A DNA stretch of 64,000 nt from JBNKFV01 sp050290265 (GTDB taxonomy: Bacteria > Pseudomonadota > Gammaproteobacteria > Pseudomonadales > Cellvibrionaceae): contig JBNKHI010000012.1 of assembly GCA_050290265.1 (NCBI GenBank), positions 1-64,000 of the forward strand, in the 5' to 3' direction. Each line of letters opens with the position of its first letter. Within the stretch, counting starts at the first letter, position 1. The notes beneath the pieces were generated by a model. That model saw nothing but the letters and a program-made list of their open reading frames with translations. It was not told where the DNA came from and made no database searches. Made by a program: the position numbers and the translations under genes. Below are positions 9,010-17,502 of the stretch, one piece after another.

Positions 9010-9057
9010 ACTACTAAATAACCATTAAATAACAACGACTAAATAACAACTAAATGA
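9010..9057. repeat. Short AT-rich direct repeats (four imperfect TAAATAAC-like units)
   Basis: Four imperfect copies of a roughly 12-nt unit with core TAAATAAC/TAAATGA sit between the convergent AGCS and TPM genes and run into the 3' end of the TPM gene. They could be local replication slippage. No terminator hairpin was found here. Confidence 0.4.
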
Positions 9058-9653
9058 TTGGGCAGCTCATTTTTTTCTGATGTTGCCGGCACATGTTCGG
9101 CAAGCAGTTTTCCGCATGCATTTATACACTTGATCAAACCGGCCTGAGTTTCATTACGTTTTATTGCTTTGGTGAGATCATCCACAATACCCTGCCACTG
9201 TTCTTGGGCTACATGCGTGTTAATACCCCGGTCAGCAATGATTTCAACATACCGTTCTGCTTCTGCAATAAAAATCAACACGCCCGATTCAGAGACAGTG
9301 TGATGTAAGTTATTTTCTAAAAACTGTCGTCGTGCCAGGTTTTCGGCGCGCCAGCGTCTTACAGGACGAGGCACCATACGAAACAGCAAAAAGCGTAAGC
9401 GCAGGATTAACGCCAACACGATAAAAACGCTGAGCTGCAATACCAGCAAGTCTAATGTTTCCAACCAAAAGCCGCTAAACCATACACCGCCGGGCACCAA
9501 TAAGGCGATAAGGGCTGCCCACAATGTTGGTATATAACGGTAGTCATCAGCTTGTCGAGCTAACACTGCCACCAGTTCGGCATCAGTGCCTTTCTCTACG
9601 GCTTGAATCGCATTATTGACCGCTGCCAAATCTTTCTCAGATATTATATTCAT
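9039..9653 (-). CDS. TPM domain-containing membrane protein
   Basis: The 204-residue protein has a short N-terminal segment, then two adjacent hydrophobic stretches (about residues 42-90) and a C-terminal TPM-like domain (HHTVSESGVLIFIAEAERYVEIIADRGI...). TPM domains occur in plant Psb32 and bacterial YgcG proteins; the name comes from those families. The start at 9653 shares its A with the TGA of the upstream gene (TGATG) and has a run of G residues 6-8 nt upstream, so it beats ATG 9659. Last gene of a lemA-TPM-TPM operon, whose cellular role is not established. Confidence 0.88.
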   Translation of the reverse strand: MNIISEKDLAAVNNAIQAVEKGTDAELVAVLARQADDYRYIPTLWAALIALLVPGGVWFSGFWLETLDLLVLQLSVFIVLALILRLRFLLFRMVPRPVRRWRAENLARRQFLENNLHHTVSESGVLIFIAEAERYVEIIADRGINTHVAQEQWQGIVDDLTKAIKRNETQAGLIKCINACGKLLAEHVPATSEKNELPNHLVVI

Positions 9654-10420
9654 CACCATCCCCCCGATGCACCGCCGCCGCCGAAGCCGCCGCCGCCACC
9701 ACTAAAACCACCACCGCCAAAGCCGCCACTGCCAAATCCACCACCACCGCCAAAACCACCGCGGTAACGTGAACCAGACATGGCAAAGGGAAGAAATAAA
9801 CCAGACATTGGCCAAAAGAACATGACCAAGAGTATGAGCAGCCAAAATTTATTAGATTTAGTCGACTTTACCGGTTTATTGGCCACATATTTACCACCCA
9901 AAGCATCGATGATTGCCGTAACACCTGTATTTATGCCTTTCTCAAACTGACCTTTTTTAAACGCCGGCTCAATAATGGTGTGAATAATGTTGCTACTTAT
10001 AGCATCGGTAAGGATACCTTCTAAACCGTACCCTACTTCAATCCGAATTTTTCGTTCAGCTCGTGCAATCAACAGAATTACGCCATTGTTTTTATCTTTT
10101 TCACCTATTCCCCAATAACGCCCCAACTGATAACCATATTGCTCGATGGGATACCCTTGAAGATCGGCAACCGTCGCTACAACAACTTGGTTGCCTGTCG
10201 CATTTTCATGCGCTTCCAGCTGCTGGCTAAGCCGCGCTTGTGAAGCAGAGCTCAAGAACCCGCCATTATCCACCACTCTACCGGTTAACGCAGGGAAGCT
10301 GGGTTCCGCATATGACTGCGCAGCTGTTAACAATGCGCCTACTAACGCCAATACTAACATTAGCCAATGCAAGCTATGCCGTTGCCAACAGCAACGTGGT
10401 AACTGCAAGGCCTTAATCAA
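9653..10420 (-). CDS. YgcG-type TPM domain protein with glycine-rich tail
   Basis: The 255-residue protein has a signal peptide ending near SYA-EPS, then a TPM domain (LTGRVVDNGGFLS ... ATVADLQGYPIEQYGYQLGRYWGIG ... NGVILLIARAERKIRIEVGYGLEG). A transmembrane segment follows near residue 200, and the C-terminal tail is almost pure Gly/Phe/Ser ending in SGGW. This order is typical of the YgcG/DUF477 family found beside LemA. The likely start is a TTG at 10420 preceded by GAGGTG and overlapping the lemA stop by 8 nt; ATG 10360 would also leave a signal peptide. Confidence 0.9.
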   Translation of the reverse strand: MIKALQLPRCCWQRHSLHWLMLVLALVGALLTAAQSYAEPSFPALTGRVVDNGGFLSSASQARLSQQLEAHENATGNQVVVATVADLQGYPIEQYGYQLGRYWGIGEKDKNNGVILLIARAERKIRIEVGYGLEGILTDAISSNIIHTIIEPAFKKGQFEKGINTGVTAIIDALGGKYVANKPVKSTKSNKFWLLILLVMFFWPMSGLFLPFAMSGSRYRGGFGGGGGFGSGGFGGGGFSGGGGGFGGGGASGGW

Positions 10421-11000
10421 ACTTCACCTCCGGCGCTTTTTCTGCATTGTCGGTTGTTGCTTCATAATTATCCCTGACGGGCATATCGCTATACAAAATA
10501 CCGTGCCAAATTTTACCGGGGAAAGTACGAATTTCAGTATTGTACTGTTGCACAGCAGCGATGAAGTCGCGACGCGCCACGCTAATCCGGTTCTCTGTTC
10601 CTTCAAGTTGTGACTGCAGCGCCAGGAAATTTTGATTCGATTTTAAATCTGGGTAACGCTCTACCACCACCATTAAACGACTCAGGGCACCGCTTAATTG
10701 CTGCTGCGCTTGTTGAAATTGCTGCAACTTCTGTGGATCATTAATTAAGTTGGAATCAACCTGCATTGAAGAAACTTTTGACCTAGCCTCTGTGACCGCT
10801 GTCAGCGTTTCGCGCTCCTGATTTGCGTACCCCTTCACAGTGGCCACAAGATTAGGCACCAGATCGGAACGCCGTTGATACTGATTTTGCACCTGCGACC
10901 AGGCCGACTTCACTTGTTCGTCATAGGTAGGAATATTATTAATACCACAAGCCGATAAAACCAGGCTCATGGTAATGAGCAGTGCGATTCGTTTTAACAT
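10413..11000 (-). CDS. lemA: LemA family lipoprotein
   Basis: The 195-residue protein has a lipoprotein signal (SLVLSAC, Cys ~18), then the LemA helical domain with the family motif QVQNQYQRRSDLVPNLVATVKGYA and the C-terminal FPGKIWHGI pattern. LemA proteins have an extracytoplasmic helical bundle; their function is not established. ATG 11000 was chosen because it starts at the signal peptide with GGACGA upstream; the open frame runs further back but encodes no plausible N-terminus. First gene of the lemA-TPM-TPM operon. Confidence 0.93.
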   Translation of the reverse strand: MLKRIALLITMSLVLSACGINNIPTYDEQVKSAWSQVQNQYQRRSDLVPNLVATVKGYANQERETLTAVTEARSKVSSMQVDSNLINDPQKLQQFQQAQQQLSGALSRLMVVVERYPDLKSNQNFLALQSQLEGTENRISVARRDFIAAVQQYNTEIRTFPGKIWHGILYSDMPVRDNYEATTDNAEKAPEVKFD

Positions 11001-11078
11001 GGATTCGTCCTTAAAAAATACGTGTAAAAAGATCAACTGAAAAAATAGCAAACATCTAATTACTAACAATTAAAAAAG

Positions 11079-11708
11079 TCAGCCTGTCGCTTCTGCATAA
11101 CGAACAGACAAACCTTTATAAACCGCATCTTTAAAATCAGCATCGTCGGCGTTAAGTACTTGCAACACTTCTACAAGGTGTTCGTTGTCCTCTCGGCCCG
11201 ACCAGACTTTAACGTAAGTCCCTTCTTTATAACCGTGATCCTGGCGAAAAAAGTTAAGAACATTTTTGCCAATATAACCTTTAAAGAGTTCTTCAAAAGA
11301 AAGGTCAATACCCGCCATTAAAGTCGCAAATTTACTGACATTAAAACTTTTTGAGCGCAGCGTATCGGCGGCAAACGCTTCCAAGTCCTCTGCGAATACA
11401 GTAACCGGGTTAGCTTGATTTAACTGATCAGCAATTTCTGCCGCCAGTGCGTCAATCGGTTTATTTTGTAGTAATAAAATACTTAAACCAAAATGCCAAA
11501 TATCAATGAGCTCTAACGTCACTTGCTCGATATCCGGTGTTTGTTTTTTCCACCATTTCCAACCGTAGTGATCCAGTAATTCTGCGCATTCAATCCAAAT
11601 AGCGCGATACCAAGCAAAATTCTGCTGACGCCAGCTTTGATTAACGTGACAGTTCATACCGTCTTGCAAATCCAGCATGACGGAGATTTGAGTTTGAGTT
11701 GTGGTCAT
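11079..11708 (-). CDS. Dimeric dUTPase (dUTP diphosphatase, all-alpha NTP-PPase fold)
   Basis: The 209-residue enzyme hydrolyses dUTP (and probably dUDP) to dUMP. It belongs to the dimeric, MazG-related dUTPase family and not to the trimeric Dut family. The metal site is visible as ECAE (followed by LLDHYGWKWWK, near residue 41) and ELID (near residue 66), which are the ExxE and ExxD motifs. A GAGG ribosome site precedes the ATG. Divergent from the PAP2 gene. Confidence 0.92.
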   Translation of the reverse strand: MTTTQTQISVMLDLQDGMNCHVNQSWRQQNFAWYRAIWIECAELLDHYGWKWWKKQTPDIEQVTLELIDIWHFGLSILLLQNKPIDALAAEIADQLNQANPVTVFAEDLEAFAADTLRSKSFNVSKFATLMAGIDLSFEELFKGYIGKNVLNFFRQDHGYKEGTYVKVWSGREDNEHLVEVLQVLNADDADFKDAVYKGLSVRYAEATG

Positions 11709-11904
11709 TGGGGCCTCATTTAAGTGAACGAGTCTTAACTGTAAAAACGGCGGATAATCTTAAAACAGCAACGCCTGACAAAAGACACCGGAAGTCTACC
11801 ACAGAGCAGGCGCTATGCCTGCCCTGCCGGTTCATCAAATTGTCATGTACTGATCATCTAATAGTCATATTGCAGCACTACATTTCAATGCATGGAGAGA
11901 TGTT

Positions 11905-12417
11905 ATGCGACTACTTGATAATATTCAGCAATACGACCGATTAACCTTCACTTGGTGCTTGCAGCGCAAACATCGTGACCTGTTTATTAGCCTAAGCCGT
12001 TACCTGTCTAGAAGTGCAGATGGCCCGCTGTATCTGGCTATTTGCATAGCGTTGTATTTTTCCGGCTATCAACACACGCTGAAGATGTTCGCGCTAGCCT
12101 TCGCTATTGAGCGATCAATCTATTTTGTCGCTAAGCAAATGTTTAAGCGTAATCGTCCACCTGATGCTATCCCGGGTTTTACCAGCGTTATACAACCTTC
12201 TGATAAGTTCAGTTTTCCGTCCGGGCACACCTCCGCCTCGTTTTTGATGCTGATATTACTGGCTTCTATCTTCCCGGTACTGTTTTGGATCTTACTACCC
12301 TGGTCTATCTGCGTAGGTATATCTCGCGTGATGCTGGGCGTGCATTTCCCTACAGATATTCTTGCCGGCGCATCCCTAGGCTTCAGCACCGGCTGGCTGG
12401 CACTTCAATTAATTTGA
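11905..12417 (+). CDS. PAP2-family membrane phosphatase
   Basis: The 170-residue integral membrane protein has the three PAP2 motifs in order: KQMFKRNRP (near residue 74), PSGH (near 106) and SRVMLGVHFPTD (near 139), giving the catalytic histidines and binding arginines. Family members dephosphorylate lipid phosphates such as phosphatidate, PGP or undecaprenyl diphosphate; the substrate here cannot be decided. A GGAGAG ribosome site precedes the ATG. It is 52 bp upstream of a glycosyltransferase on the same strand, so a shared role in envelope lipid metabolism is plausible. Confidence 0.92.
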   Translation: MRLLDNIQQYDRLTFTWCLQRKHRDLFISLSRYLSRSADGPLYLAICIALYFSGYQHTLKMFALAFAIERSIYFVAKQMFKRNRPPDAIPGFTSVIQPSDKFSFPSGHTSASFLMLILLASIFPVLFWILLPWSICVGISRVMLGVHFPTDILAGASLGFSTGWLALQLI

Positions 12418-12469
12418 CCCAGCCCAACCGAATTCAATCTAATTTATCTGCTTTACGAGTACTTCTTTG

Positions 12470-13537
12470 ATGAAAATTCTTTACGGTGTTCAAGGCACCG
12501 GTAACGGCCATATCACCCGCGCACGAGCATTAAGCAAAGCGTTCCAAAAAACAGACGCTCACGTCGATTACCTCTTCAGTGGTCGCGAACCCGACAAATA
12601 CTTCGACATGGAGCCGTTTCCGGGCTGGCAAGCAAAAACAGGGCTGACGTTTCAACATAAAGCGGGAAAAATTGATGTTGTTGAAACCGTAAAACGTAAT
12701 CGAGTTGGGCGCTTTTTGGCAGAGATACGTGATTTAGATCTATCTGCTTATGATTTAGTAATTACAGACTTTGAGCCAACCTGTGCCTGGGCAGGGAAAC
12801 GTCAGAAAAAAACAGTAATCGGCGTCGGCCATCAGTATGCCTTCAAATATCCAGTGCCAATGCGGGGAGACAATGCTGCCACTCGGGCGTTGATACACCA
12901 CTTTGCGCCCGCTGACATCGGACTTGGACTGCATTGGCACCATTTTAACCAGCCAATTCTACCGCCGATTGCGGATATTCCCGAGGGCAATGTTGCTCCT
13001 GAGGCCAACAAAATACTCGTGTATCTGGGGTTTGAATCAACTGAAGCTGTTTTAAACTTGCTGGCACCCTATAAAAACTATGAATTTTACTATTACGGCG
13101 AATTCTCTAAGCCCGAGCAACGCGGTCATATTCATCTGCGTCCCTTGAGCCGGGAGGGCTTTAAAGCTGATCTGGCAAATGCAGAGGGCGTAGTATGCAA
13201 TGCGGGCTTTGAGCTCGCCAGTGAGGCTATTGAACTCGGTAAAAAACTGCTTGTTAAGCCGCTTAAGGGCCAAATGGAGCAATTGTCTAACGCTAAGGCG
13301 CTGGAAGAATTAAAGCTTGGCATGACCATGGATACATTAGACAGCAGAACCTTGGAAAAATGGCTGACTGAGTGGTCCGCCAGACGTGTGCATTATCCCG
13401 CAGTAGCAGAAGGCATTGTTGAATGGCTACTCGCTGGCGACTGGACGCTGGAAGCCCGAGATAAATTAATCTCAAATATGTGGGAGGATGTTATCTTCGA
13501 AGAAAACGTTCAACAGTTGGCCGCTAATGGGTATTAG
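12470..13537 (+). CDS. MJ1255/VC2487-type glycosyltransferase
   Basis: The 355-residue protein has a GT-B-like layout. The N-terminal domain opens with MKILYGVQGTGNGHITRA, a phosphate/acceptor loop as in MurG-like enzymes; the C-terminal domain has the nucleotide-sugar region GVVCNAGFELASEAIELGKKLLVKPL near residue 240. It resembles the VC2487/MJ1255 family, whose substrates are not known to me. The open frame includes a TTG one codon upstream. Likely co-transcribed with the PAP2 phosphatase. Confidence 0.85.
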   Translation: MKILYGVQGTGNGHITRARALSKAFQKTDAHVDYLFSGREPDKYFDMEPFPGWQAKTGLTFQHKAGKIDVVETVKRNRVGRFLAEIRDLDLSAYDLVITDFEPTCAWAGKRQKKTVIGVGHQYAFKYPVPMRGDNAATRALIHHFAPADIGLGLHWHHFNQPILPPIADIPEGNVAPEANKILVYLGFESTEAVLNLLAPYKNYEFYYYGEFSKPEQRGHIHLRPLSREGFKADLANAEGVVCNAGFELASEAIELGKKLLVKPLKGQMEQLSNAKALEELKLGMTMDTLDSRTLEKWLTEWSARRVHYPAVAEGIVEWLLAGDWTLEARDKLISNMWEDVIFEENVQQLAANGY

Positions 13538-13568
13538 TAGCCACTAATAAAGAGTTATTACCCTAAGC

Positions 13569-14354
13569 TCACACGGCAGTTTTAGCTTTTGAAAACAAAC
13601 GGAAATAATTATTGGCCGTAGCTTCAATTAACCTTTCGTAGCTAACGCCCTTCAGTTCTGCAAGATATTCCGCCACCGCTCTTACATACTGGGGCTCGTT
13701 AGGTTTACCTCGATACGGGATAGGTGCCAAATAAGGCGAATCAGTCTCTACCAACAACCTATCCAAAGGCACCTGTCGGGCAACCTCGCGTAGGGCCTCA
13801 GCATTCTTGAACGTAACAATACCTGAAATAGAAATACAATAGTTTAAGTCCATAGCCCGCTTGGCCATGTCCCAGTCTTCGGTAAAACAATGTAATACAC
13901 CAGCGTGCTCTTGCGATCCATGCTCTCGAATAGCGGTCAACGTATCCTCTTTTGCGCTACGCGTATGAACAACAACCGGCAGACCGGATTGTTTCGCCGC
14001 CTGCAAATGTACCGCGAAACTTTCTTGCTGTAAGGATTTAGACTCTTCGCTGTAGTAATAATCCAGGCCGGTTTCACCAATCCCAACAATTTTGGGGGCT
14101 TTTGCCCATTCACAAAGCTGCTCAACACTGGCGGTACCGGCTTCCACATCTAGTGGGTGTACACCGACCGTCGCCATAACATCTGGATATTGCTCAGCGA
14201 TCGCCTGTACTTTTGCTCGATTTTCAACGCTAATGCTAATGCACAAAAAATGCCCAACGCCCTGATCTCTCGCGGCCTGTAGAGCATTGGTTAAACTATT
14301 ATCGTGACGGGAAAGATTTAAGCGATCTAAGTGGCAGTGAGAATCGATTAGCAT
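13569..14354 (-). CDS. TatD family metal-dependent hydrolase
   Basis: The 261-residue TIM-barrel hydrolase has the TatD ligand set: DSHCHLD at the N-terminus, GIGETGLDYY (~residue 90), VVVHTRSA (~131), LHCFTE (~158) and ETDSPYLAP (~205). Family members act as DNA/RNA 3'-exonucleases or deoxyribonucleases. It follows pilZ and holB in the usual Pseudomonas order, where it is often called YcfH. ATG 14354 was chosen; a TTG six codons upstream is a weaker option. Confidence 0.95.
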   Translation of the reverse strand: MLIDSHCHLDRLNLSRHDNSLTNALQAARDQGVGHFLCISISVENRAKVQAIAEQYPDVMATVGVHPLDVEAGTASVEQLCEWAKAPKIVGIGETGLDYYYSEESKSLQQESFAVHLQAAKQSGLPVVVHTRSAKEDTLTAIREHGSQEHAGVLHCFTEDWDMAKRAMDLNYCISISGIVTFKNAEALREVARQVPLDRLLVETDSPYLAPIPYRGKPNEPQYVRAVAEYLAELKGVSYERLIEATANNYFRLFSKAKTAV

Positions 14355-14463
14355 AAGAAAACGTTTTAACAACTCTGGTAATAGCGGATTGGGTAAAAGA
14401 AAATGTTACGGGCTTTGCCTGAAAACCGGAGCAGATAGCTCCGGCGATAGCCTTTCGTGCCGT

Positions 14464-14817
14464 TTACATGGTGTGCGTGGGTCTTTCCGATTTTAATGAT
14501 GCGGCCAGATAATTTTCTATTTTTTTACAAGGTGTATCATCCTGCTCACTAAACTGGACGCCAATACCTGCTGCTCGGTTACCTTGAGCCCCTTTTGGTG
14601 TTACCCAGACAACCTTCCCCGCAATAGGAATTTTTTCTGGCTCGTCCATCAAATTAAGCAACATAAACACTTCATCCCCCAACCTGTAACTCTTGTTGGT
14701 CGGGATAAACAGGCCACCATTTTTAATAAACGGCATGTAAGCGGCATACAGCACCGCCATATCCTTAATGGTTAACGAAAGAATGCCATTACGGGCACCA
14801 CCACCGAGACCTTTCAT
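14464..14817 (-). CDS. pilZ: PilZ domain protein (type IV pilus PilZ)
   Basis: The 117-residue cytoplasmic protein matches Pseudomonas PilZ, the type IV pilus assembly protein for which the PilZ domain is named. The visible region KNGGLFIPTNKSYRLGDEVFMLLNLMDEPEKIPIAGKVVWVTPKGAQGNR fits that subgroup. The canonical RxxxR c-di-GMP motif is not present at the N-terminus, in line with classical PilZ not binding c-di-GMP. AGGAGA precedes the ATG. It lies between holB and tatD, the conserved position. Confidence 0.94.
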   Translation of the reverse strand: MKGLGGGARNGILSLTIKDMAVLYAAYMPFIKNGGLFIPTNKSYRLGDEVFMLLNLMDEPEKIPIAGKVVWVTPKGAQGNRAAGIGVQFSEQDDTPCKKIENYLAASLKSERPTHTM

Positions 14818-15046
14818 AACTCTCCTAAACTGGAATCATCATCCTGTTTTAGTACAGGACCCAAAATTAACGGGAAAATGTTTATTCCAGGCCTTAATAC
14901 CTATCAATAAACCCTAAGAAGCACCGCTAACCAGCTGATTTTATATTGAAAATGAAACTAGCTCATTCATCACTGAATGTCCATCCTGATAAAGCATCAA
15001 TAAGCCGTTGTTCGCAGATTTGTGATTATCTGACCGTTTTATCACG

Positions 15047-16054
15047 CTACTTTCGGCCAGCAGCTCTATGCAGTGCCTCCCAATCGAGAAACAACTCCTC
15101 CAAGAGTAGTTGCTTATTAGGGTTTGCCCCACTATTGATTTGACGGCGAGCCAGGATAATTTTGTCGATATAACGGTGCAAAAGTTGCGCAGGAACAATA
15201 GCGAGGGAATCAACCAGTTCCTCTGCCCCCAACACGCGAAATTCGCGACCCATAACCTGACGCTTAATACCACCTGTTAACCATTGTTGCAGCCACAATA
15301 AACAACGATCTACTGACTTTTTTTGCCACACAGTGGCCATCGATACCACAGAGAGCTTACCCAAAATCAAGTCTAACAATTGATCATGAAACTGACGTTT
15401 TTCATCCAATCCATCAGTCTCAAACAACTTCAACGCAGCCAGAGGCGCACCACGTGCGGAATCCAGTAACTCCTCGCATAAATCCTTCCCCACTAAGGGT
15501 GTCAACCATGGCAGAGTTTGCTCAGCAGTGGGTAGTGGTAACTGAAGCAGCTGACAACGGCTTCTTATGGTCGCTAACACTCTGCCAGGATGACTACTGA
15601 CAAGGACAAGGAGTGTTTTATCCGCAGGCTCTTCCAAACCTTTGAGCAATGCGTTGGCAGCGTTGATATTGAGAGACTCAGCCATGTCTAGCAATACCAC
15701 TTTCATTCCACCTTGCTGGGCGGTTTGCCCAAGGAAGCTTGTAAGAGCTCTAACCTGGTCAACTTTAATAGCCTTCCCTTCCTCTTCTGGCTCTATTCGG
15801 CACAAATCAGGGTGTGTCAGTGAATGGTTTAAAAGGCAGTTTTTACAAGTTCCGCAGGCCAAGTCACTTTGTGGCTTTTCGCATAACAAAATCTGCGCAA
15901 GAGCCTCGGCCAAATGACGCTTGCCGATTCCAGATGGCCCAGTAAGCAGTAACGCATGAGGCAATCGCCCTTGCTGCCTCCAGTCAAGCAAGGTCTGCCA
16001 ACTGGCTTGCTGCCAGGGATAAGGTATCAGTGGTGAGAAGTCAGGATTGGACAT
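15047..16054 (-). CDS. holB: DNA polymerase III subunit delta'
   Basis: This 335-residue AAA+ subunit of the clamp loader helps to load the beta sliding clamp. It shows a P-loop-like GPSGIGKR near residue 39, in which the final Ser/Thr of a Walker A is replaced, consistent with delta' not being an ATPase. Four cysteines (CEKPQSDLACGTCKNC) form the zinc module, and SRC near residue 167 is the arginine-finger motif. Its 3' end leaves 229 bp before pilZ with no gene. Upstream it is separated from tmk by a divergent rluA. Confidence 0.96.
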   Translation of the reverse strand: MSNPDFSPLIPYPWQQASWQTLLDWRQQGRLPHALLLTGPSGIGKRHLAEALAQILLCEKPQSDLACGTCKNCLLNHSLTHPDLCRIEPEEEGKAIKVDQVRALTSFLGQTAQQGGMKVVLLDMAESLNINAANALLKGLEEPADKTLLVLVSSHPGRVLATIRSRCQLLQLPLPTAEQTLPWLTPLVGKDLCEELLDSARGAPLAALKLFETDGLDEKRQFHDQLLDLILGKLSVVSMATVWQKKSVDRCLLWLQQWLTGGIKRQVMGREFRVLGAEELVDSLAIVPAQLLHRYIDKIILARRQINSGANPNKQLLLEELFLDWEALHRAAGRK

Positions 16055-16188
16055 TCAATAACTCATTGAAACACTGTTGTATCTACGAACATGCAGATTC
16101 GTAAATGTTACGCCGATGCATAACGCTGTTAAGTCAGTATAATGCCGCCGCATCATACCCTAAATTGCTACCTTTTTAACGTCACGCT

Positions 16189-16836
16189 ATGACCGCAGAT
16201 CCCTCTCTCAATATTGTTTACGAAGACGACAGTCTGCTGGTTGTTAATAAACCTGCAGAACTGCTGAGTGTCCCCGGCCGTGGCCCCGATAAGCAAGACT
16301 GCGTTATAAATCGGCTATTAGTTACACATCAGCAAGCGCGAGTTGTGCATCGACTGGATATGTCGACCTCTGGGCTACTTATCATTCCTCTCAGCCCACT
16401 GGTTGAGAGCCATATCAGCAAGCAATTTCAGTCGCGCACTGTAGAGAAGCATTACAATGCCGTGCTTTTCGACAAATTAACGTCACGTTCAGGCCGCGTT
16501 GATTTGCCTTTAATCTGCGACTGGCCAAACCGCCCAAGACAAATAGTTGACCACACCAATGGCAAATCAAGCCAGACTGACTATGAAGTACTGAGCTATG
16601 ACAGACTAAATGGTTTTGATATTACCCGTGTCAAGCTAACCCCTATCACCGGACGCTCACATCAGTTACGGGTTCATATGCAGGCTCTAGGCCACCCTAT
16701 TCTCGGTGACAACCTCTATGCTACTGAAAGTGCGCTAAAACTTGCTCCAAGACTGCTATTACATGCGCAGTATATCGCCTTTAATCATCCAGAATCTGGA
16801 GAGCGCCTGGAAATTCATTCACCAGCGCCATTCTAA
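16189..16836 (+). CDS. rluA: Pseudouridine synthase RluA (23S rRNA / tRNA)
   Basis: The 215-residue enzyme, about the length of E. coli RluA, lacks an S4 domain. The catalytic motif is HRLDMSTSG near residue 55 (Asp as nucleophile), followed by the RluA-type motif GRSHQLRVHMQALGHPILGD. RluA modifies U746 of 23S rRNA and U32 of several tRNAs in E. coli. It is inserted head-to-head with holB and tail-to-tail with tmk, 10 bp from the tmk stop, which splits the usual tmk-holB operon. Confidence 0.93.
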   Translation: MTADPSLNIVYEDDSLLVVNKPAELLSVPGRGPDKQDCVINRLLVTHQQARVVHRLDMSTSGLLIIPLSPLVESHISKQFQSRTVEKHYNAVLFDKLTSRSGRVDLPLICDWPNRPRQIVDHTNGKSSQTDYEVLSYDRLNGFDITRVKLTPITGRSHQLRVHMQALGHPILGDNLYATESALKLAPRLLLHAQYIAFNHPESGERLEIHSPAPF

Positions 16837-16846
16837 CGAAGCCTAT

Positions 16847-17500
16847 TTATTGATTTTGGATAACGAATCCATCTAAGACGCTAGCCAGCTGACTCTGTAC
16901 CTCTGGCAGCGTCTGCCCTGCATCTACAACAGCGTAACGCTCTGGTGCGGCCGCAGCTCTAGAAAGATATGCAGCCCTTACACGCTCAAAAAAAGCGACC
17001 TCTTCCAACTCAAATCGATCTAAATCACCGCGATTGCCAGCTCGCCCTAAACCCACTTCGACATCTACATCCAAAATAATAGTCAGGTCGGGCCGACGCT
17101 GGCCCTGAACCAAGGTTTCTAACTGCTCGATGACTCCCAGGTTCAAGCCCCGCCCACCGCCTTGGTAAGCATAAGTAGCATCGGTAAACCGGTCGCTCAA
17201 TACCCATTGCCCAGCAGCCAAAGCTGGCTCAATAACTGTGTAGAAGTGTTGTGCTCTAGCAGCAAATACTAATAACAACTCAGCGAGATCATCGACACTT
17301 TCTTCACGCTTCGCTAACAATAACGCTCGAATTTCTTCGGCTAAAGGTGTGCCGCCGGGCTCCCGAGTCACTAATAACGGAATGCCTCTAGCACTGAGAT
17401 TATCGCGGATAAAATTTAAATTGGTGCTTTTACCAACGCCCTCAGTTCCTTCCAGCGTTAAAAATAATCCTCGAGGGGTATTTGAAGCATGTAAAGACAT
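16847..17500 (-). CDS. tmk: Thymidylate kinase
   Basis: The 217-residue kinase phosphorylates dTMP to dTDP. The P-loop EGTEGVGKST lies near residue 17, the DR motif in SDRFTDATYAYQGGGRG near residue 95, and a LID region with arginines (RAGNRGDLDRFE) near 150. It follows mltG by 2 bp, consistent with one message from pabC through mltG to tmk. Confidence 0.97.
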   Translation of the reverse strand: MSLHASNTPRGLFLTLEGTEGVGKSTNLNFIRDNLSARGIPLLVTREPGGTPLAEEIRALLLAKREESVDDLAELLLVFAARAQHFYTVIEPALAAGQWVLSDRFTDATYAYQGGGRGLNLGVIEQLETLVQGQRRPDLTIILDVDVEVGLGRAGNRGDLDRFELEEVAFFERVRAAYLSRAAAAPERYAVVDAGQTLPEVQSQLASVLDGFVIQNQ

Positions 17501-17502
17501 AA

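Noticed and set aside
8942..9057. Terminator between the AGCS and TPM genes
   Set aside because: There are only AT-rich direct repeats; I found no stem with a T-run.
13532..13549. AT-rich 7-bp hairpin at the glycosyltransferase stop as terminator
   Set aside because: There is no T-run on either strand, and the stem overlaps the stop codon.
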